A DNA stretch of 11,225 bases, taken from assembly GCA_947505055.1 (NCBI GenBank), contig CANNLO010000142.1:1-11225 (forward strand), written 5' to 3'. Below are positions 8,201 through 11,225 of the stretch, piece by piece (position 1 is the first letter of the stretch; each line of letters starts with the position of its first letter). Source of the stretch: Methylococcaceae bacterium (GTDB taxonomy: Bacteria; Pseudomonadota; Gammaproteobacteria; Methylococcales; Methylomonadaceae). The position numbers and the translations under genes were made by a program. The notes beneath the pieces are model-generated. The model saw only the letters and a program-made list of their open reading frames with translations. It had not been told where the DNA came from and ran no database searches.

Positions 8201-8383
8201 AACGACTTGCGGCGCTTGTCCAGGATATTCGGTATAAACAATAACCTGTGCGTCAGATAAATCGGGTAGCGCATCCAGTGGCATTTTGGACAATGCATAA
8301 GCCCCGCCAATAATGATGCCGAAAGTTGCCAGTAATACCAAAAACACATTGCGCAGAGACCAAGCGATAATATGATTTAGCAT
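5264..8383 (-). CDS. cusA: Cu(I)/Ag(I) efflux RND permease CusA
   Basis: Inner-membrane trimeric proton/metal antiporter of the heavy-metal RND family, 1039 residues (E. coli CusA 1047). It matches CusA along its whole length, with landmarks such as DALPDLSD (37-44), YPGQAP (53-58) and [20 protein letters not shown] (95-114). The three-Met substrate site is complete: Met562 (FMPQTLPG), Met612 (APLEMSET) and Met661 (NRIDMLATG) match E. coli Met573, Met623 and Met672, which argues for monovalent Cu/Ag rather than divalent CzcA substrates. Relay Mets 388 and 475 match Met391 and Met486. Proton-relay residues are also present: Asp402, Glu929 and Lys976 (Asp405, Glu939, Lys984). ATG lies 2 bases after the cusB stop, without a clear RBS, so translation is probably coupled to cusB. 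Last gene of the cusCBA block. Confidence 0.97.
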   Translation of the reverse strand: [1039 protein letters not shown]

Positions 8384-8385
8384 GA

Positions 8386-9792
8386 CTAGGGGGTTTCCGG
8401 TTGTAACTCAGGCTTAACCTGACTATTAAATCCCTCCAACGCAGCCTTAAGATTACTCTCTGCATCAATCAGGAAATTGGCGTGTGTCACAACTTTATCC
8501 CCCTTCTCCAAGCCTTTCATGACTTCCCAATAACCATCAGCCTGCAATCCCAGTTTGACAACATGTGGCTCAAAGCGTCCCTCGCCTTTTTGTACCAAAA
8601 CCACTTGCCTTGCACCGCTATCGAGGACTGCAGAATCGGGTACCGCTAACATGTCAGGTTTGTTTTCAATAGCGGCCAGCGACACACCGCCATAAAGTCC
8701 GGGCTTTAGCATGCCGTCCACATTAGGCAATACAACCCTTACTTTAACGGTGCGCGTTTCCGTAGTCAGAGTTGGATAGATGAACTCAACCTTGCCGCTA
8801 AATTGCTTTTCGGGATAAGCATTAATATGAACCTGCGCGATTTGTCCCAAGTGCACCTCACCGATATCCTGTTCAAAAACTTCTATCACCAACCACACTG
8901 TGCTTAAGTCAGCAATGCGAAACAGCAGTTCACCCGGCATGAAACGCATGCCCTCCTGCGCCGGTTTGTCCAGCACCACACCATTAACCGGCGACAACAA
9001 TGGCAAGGTATCCTGCGTTTTCTCCCGGGTTTGTAAGCGCTGCAACTGTGCCGGGGCGATACCCCAATAATGCAGACGTTGCAAAGCATTATCGGTCAAC
9101 TGCTCCGCTGTCTTGCGTGCTTGAGGACTGCTCTGATGTAACGCTTGCTGCCCCTGTTTTGCTATCAGATATTCCTGCTGTGCAGTCAATAAATCGGGGC
9201 TGTATATCTCAAGTAATGCTTGTCCTCGTGTAACGTAGGCTCCCGTGGTACTAACATTCAAACGCTGAATCCAACCTTCAAACTTGGGTGTCACAGCGTG
9301 AACGTGACTTTCGTCAACCTGAATACTGCCCAAGGCGCGAATGCTGCGTGTTAATCTGCGATGGGAAATGATTTCCGTAGTCACACCCAATTTCTGGATT
9401 TTTTCCGGACTGATCTCAATCTGTCCAGCCTTCGCCAATTCTTTTTCATAATCAGGAAGATAATCCATGCCCATTTCATCTTTTTTGGGCACCAACGAAG
9501 TATCAGCTGCCCCCATCGGATGACGATAGTACAAAATTTTTCCGGCTTCCTGCGGTGAAATCACTGAGTTCGGTTGTTCGGCAAAAACCGGCACGTAATC
9601 CATCCCCATCTCATCTTTGGCGGGGATAAGCGAGGTGACTTTAGGATTCATCGGATGACGATAATATAACGGCTTTTTTTCCGCGCTAACGTCGTCAGGA
9701 CTCTGATGTTGCTGTCCTTCGTGATGTCCAGCCCAAAAACCCAAGCCAAGGCCCAATAGCAGAACTAAAACTGCCCAAAAGTATTTACTCAT
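8386..9792 (-). CDS. cusB: Periplasmic adaptor CusB with two metal-binding modules
   Basis: Membrane-fusion protein linking CusA to CusC and delivering Cu(I)/Ag(I) to the pump; 468 residues against 407 in E. coli. Order: N-terminal membrane anchor or signal (4-20), a His-rich HHEGQQH patch (23-29), two tandem modules of about 28 residues (42-69 and 87-114) reading YYRHPM...KDEMGMDY, then adaptor domains: first lipoyl half with KFEGWIQRLNV (170-180), helical hairpin (about 200-260), second lipoyl half LLSPVNGVVLDKPAQEGM (265-282), beta-barrel (about 298-370) and a membrane-proximal domain. The modules resemble the heavy-metal-binding domain whose usual Cys are replaced here by His46/Met48/Met62/Met64 and His91/Met93/Met107/Met109, a soft Met/His set suited to Cu(I). 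The ATG overlaps the cusC end by 8 bases. Confidence 0.95.
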   Translation of the reverse strand: MSKYFWAVLVLLLGLGLGFWAGHHEGQQHQSPDDVSAEKKPLYYRHPMNPKVTSLIPAKDEMGMDYVPVFAEQPNSVISPQEAGKILYYRHPMGAADTSLVPKKDEMGMDYLPDYEKELAKAGQIEISPEKIQKLGVTTEIISHRRLTRSIRALGSIQVDESHVHAVTPKFEGWIQRLNVSTTGAYVTRGQALLEIYSPDLLTAQQEYLIAKQGQQALHQSSPQARKTAEQLTDNALQRLHYWGIAPAQLQRLQTREKTQDTLPLLSPVNGVVLDKPAQEGMRFMPGELLFRIADLSTVWLVIEVFEQDIGEVHLGQIAQVHINAYPEKQFSGKVEFIYPTLTTETRTVKVRVVLPNVDGMLKPGLYGGVSLAAIENKPDMLAVPDSAVLDSGARQVVLVQKGEGRFEPHVVKLGLQADGYWEVMKGLEKGDKVVTHANFLIDAESNLKAALEGFNSQVKPELQPETP

Positions 9793-11164
9793 GACTTAAC
9801 TCCTCGCCTACTTCTGCTGATAACTCAGCCAAGCTTTCCTGGGTGGATACCAACGCTTGCCAATACTCTGTCTGATATTGAAACAGGCTTAATTGGGTGC
9901 GTAATAAGTCACTAAAATCAGCCTGACTCACTTGATAACCGGCCAACAAAGAACTCACCGTTTGCTGTGCCTGCGGAATAATTTCATGTTCAAGCAATTG
10001 TAGCTTTTCCTTGCCATGCTCATATTCTGCAGCCTTGACAGCAATTTCAGCCTGAATTTTGTGATGTTCATCCTGTAGCGAATATTGTTCCTGTAACAAT
10101 TCACTCTGACGTTGATCAACGGCTTTGGCTTGTTTTTGATCCGCATAAACCGGCACACTTATGCTTAACTGAACATTGGCGAAATCACTACGCACCTCAC
10201 CGGTCGGGGTGTTTTGCCTATTCGCATAACCCGCCCCCACTGTAAAATCGGGGTAATAATCTTTTTTTGCCAGATCAACGCGGGCGACAGCTGCATCCAG
10301 CATTTTTCCGTGTTGGGCAAATAAAGGACGGGTTTGCAAGGCCTTGGCCTGTAAGGCAGACGAAACCAGTGTCGGTAACTTAAACTCGGCCTCAGACGGA
10401 ATCGTGATAGGCGATTCCGGCGCGCGATCAAGAAGCACGTTAAATCTGGCATTTTGCGCATGGCGCATACTAATCAGATTAAGTTTTTCTTCTTTAAGTT
10501 TGGACAACTCCAATTGCGCCAACTGCACATCCTGCTGAGAACCTTTACCCACCTTATATTTGGCCTGAGTGACATCAATGAGCTGAAAAAAAAATCCCTC
10601 AGCCTCATTCAATAAATTCATAGCCCGATCGTAATAAAACAAGCGCCACCAGCTTTGTTTTACTTCTCGCATCAAGCGTAAACGGGCTTCATCAACCGAA
10701 TCAGCGGCTGCCAGCGCTTCCTTTTCTGCAATCTTTTCCCGCAAAGCCAACTTACCGGGAAAAGGAAACGCCTGACTGATGCCGACACCCAGCATAGTCA
10801 TATCTTCTTTGCGCAAATCAAAACTGCGGGTCGGCACATTTTGCATGTCAAAACTAAGTATTGGATCAGGTAACGCAGCCATTTGTGCGGGAACTGCAGC
10901 CAGCGCTTCGGCACGTGCCTTGATTTCAGCCAGACCGGGATTGCCGGTCAAAGCATGGTCAAGTGCCAGCTTGAGTGTCAATAAGCCTTCATCAGAATGA
11001 TTAGGACGGCTTTCATAAGCCAAGACCTCGACCCAGGTCAAGCGCGCAGAGTGAGGTGCAACATGTAAACATAAACCAGGAAAAAACAACGCAAGCCCAA
11101 ACGTAAACACTGTTTTCTCGGAAAGAATATAGCTTAGCAACCGGGTGCAGGTAATAATAGCCAT
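9785..11164 (-). CDS. cusC: Outer-membrane channel CusC (TolC family)
   Basis: Outer-membrane trimeric duct for the CusBA pump, 459 residues, first gene of the operon. Two tandem outer-membrane-efflux repeats are visible (about 62-245 and 265-455), each ending with a related signature: YKVGKGSQQDVQLAQLEL (203-220) and YQVSQADFSDLLRTQLSL (410-427). PDPILSFDMQN and GVGISQAFPFPGKLA are typical of metal-pump partners (CusC/CzcC group). The N-terminus has a basic stretch followed by a hydrophobic core (about 18-33), probably a signal peptide. Cys32 sits in PGLC, which is not a good lipobox, so unlike E. coli CusC it may be unlipidated. The start at 11164 is backed by AGGA 9 bases upstream. CzcC is the alternative name; the CusA and CusB partners decide for CusC. 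Confidence 0.93.
   Translation of the reverse strand: MAIITCTRLLSYILSEKTVFTFGLALFFPGLCLHVAPHSARLTWVEVLAYESRPNHSDEGLLTLKLALDHALTGNPGLAEIKARAEALAAVPAQMAALPDPILSFDMQNVPTRSFDLRKEDMTMLGVGISQAFPFPGKLALREKIAEKEALAAADSVDEARLRLMREVKQSWWRLFYYDRAMNLLNEAEGFFFQLIDVTQAKYKVGKGSQQDVQLAQLELSKLKEEKLNLISMRHAQNARFNVLLDRAPESPITIPSEAEFKLPTLVSSALQAKALQTRPLFAQHGKMLDAAVARVDLAKKDYYPDFTVGAGYANRQNTPTGEVRSDFANVQLSISVPVYADQKQAKAVDQRQSELLQEQYSLQDEHHKIQAEIAVKAAEYEHGKEKLQLLEHEIIPQAQQTVSSLLAGYQVSQADFSDLLRTQLSLFQYQTEYWQALVSTQESLAELSAEVGEELSHE
9800..9805 (-). promoter_or_regulatory. Ribosome binding site of cusB inside the cusC end
   Basis: GAGGAG on the minus strand, 7 bases before the cusB ATG (9792-9790). It lies within cusC codons, so cusB has its own strong RBS despite the 8-base overlap. 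Confidence 0.7.
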
Positions 11165-11173
11165 GATATTTTT

Positions 11174-11177
11174 TCCT
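11174..11177 (-). promoter_or_regulatory. Ribosome binding site of cusC
   Basis: AGGA on the minus strand with a 9-base A/T-rich spacer before the ATG at 11164. It is the only purine-rich site near the start and supports the longest reading of CusC. Confidence 0.5.
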
Positions 11178-11212
11178 ATGCAATTTTGTAAATCTTCGTA
11201 GCTAAAACTACT

Positions 11213-11218
11213 ATTATG
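11213..11218 (-). promoter_or_regulatory. Possible -10 element of the cusCBA promoter
   Basis: CATAAT on the minus strand, about 48 bases upstream of the cusC ATG, matches a sigma70 -10 box at five of six positions. The -35 region falls at or beyond the window edge, so the promoter cannot be confirmed. A small GTAG/CTAC inverted repeat (11198-11211) lies just downstream. Confidence 0.25.
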
Positions 11219-11225
11219 CAGTGTA

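Noticed and set aside
5795..8244. Several plus-strand ORFs of 60-140 codons opposite cusA
   Set aside because: They lie wholly inside cusA on the opposite strand, have no family resemblance and are explained as shadows of its codon use.

Overview
The window looks like a chromosomal segment from a Gram-negative proteobacterium. It holds periplasm-spanning RND pumps, an outer-membrane TolC-type channel and a lipoprotein with a lipobox. Moderate GC in the genes, AT-rich spacers and a eukaryote-like class I fructose-bisphosphate aldolase would fit a gammaproteobacterium, possibly a methanotroph of the Methylococcales. That placement is inference; no rRNA or other marker is present.

Layout. Plus strand: the window opens inside a gene for an HAE1-type RND permease (1-2739, N-terminus off the left edge). 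A 479-base spacer follows, with an operator-like inverted repeat at 3108-3137, then a stand-alone class I aldolase gene (3219-4241). Minus strand, read from the right edge: a compact cusC-cusB-cusA operon (11164 down to 5264) encodes a complete tripartite Cu(I)/Ag(I) efflux pump. Its genes overlap by 8 bases (cusC/cusB) or are 2 bases apart (cusB/cusA). Downstream, after a 184-base gap containing another inverted repeat, come a small His/Tyr/Gly-rich lipoprotein gene (5079-4750) and, 6 bases further, a small gene (4743-4541) that reads through only if one base is restored in an A-run. The two gene sets converge on a 299-base spacer (4242-4540) that carries a pentanucleotide tandem repeat.

How the parts work together. 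CusA (inner-membrane proton/metal antiporter with the three-Met site), CusB (periplasmic adaptor with two Met/His metal-binding modules) and CusC (outer-membrane duct) would export Cu(I)/Ag(I) from periplasm or cytoplasm to the outside. The lipoprotein, with a tail ending in alternating His and Asp, is a candidate accessory metal binder next to the pump. No cusF, cusR or cusS is visible; they may lie beyond the right edge. The HAE1 pump and the aldolase have no evident functional link to the copper operon.

The most interesting points are the lipoprotein plus frameshifted small gene downstream of cusCBA, the two inverted repeats upstream of genes, and the TCATG repeat between convergent units. 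None is proof of a new system.
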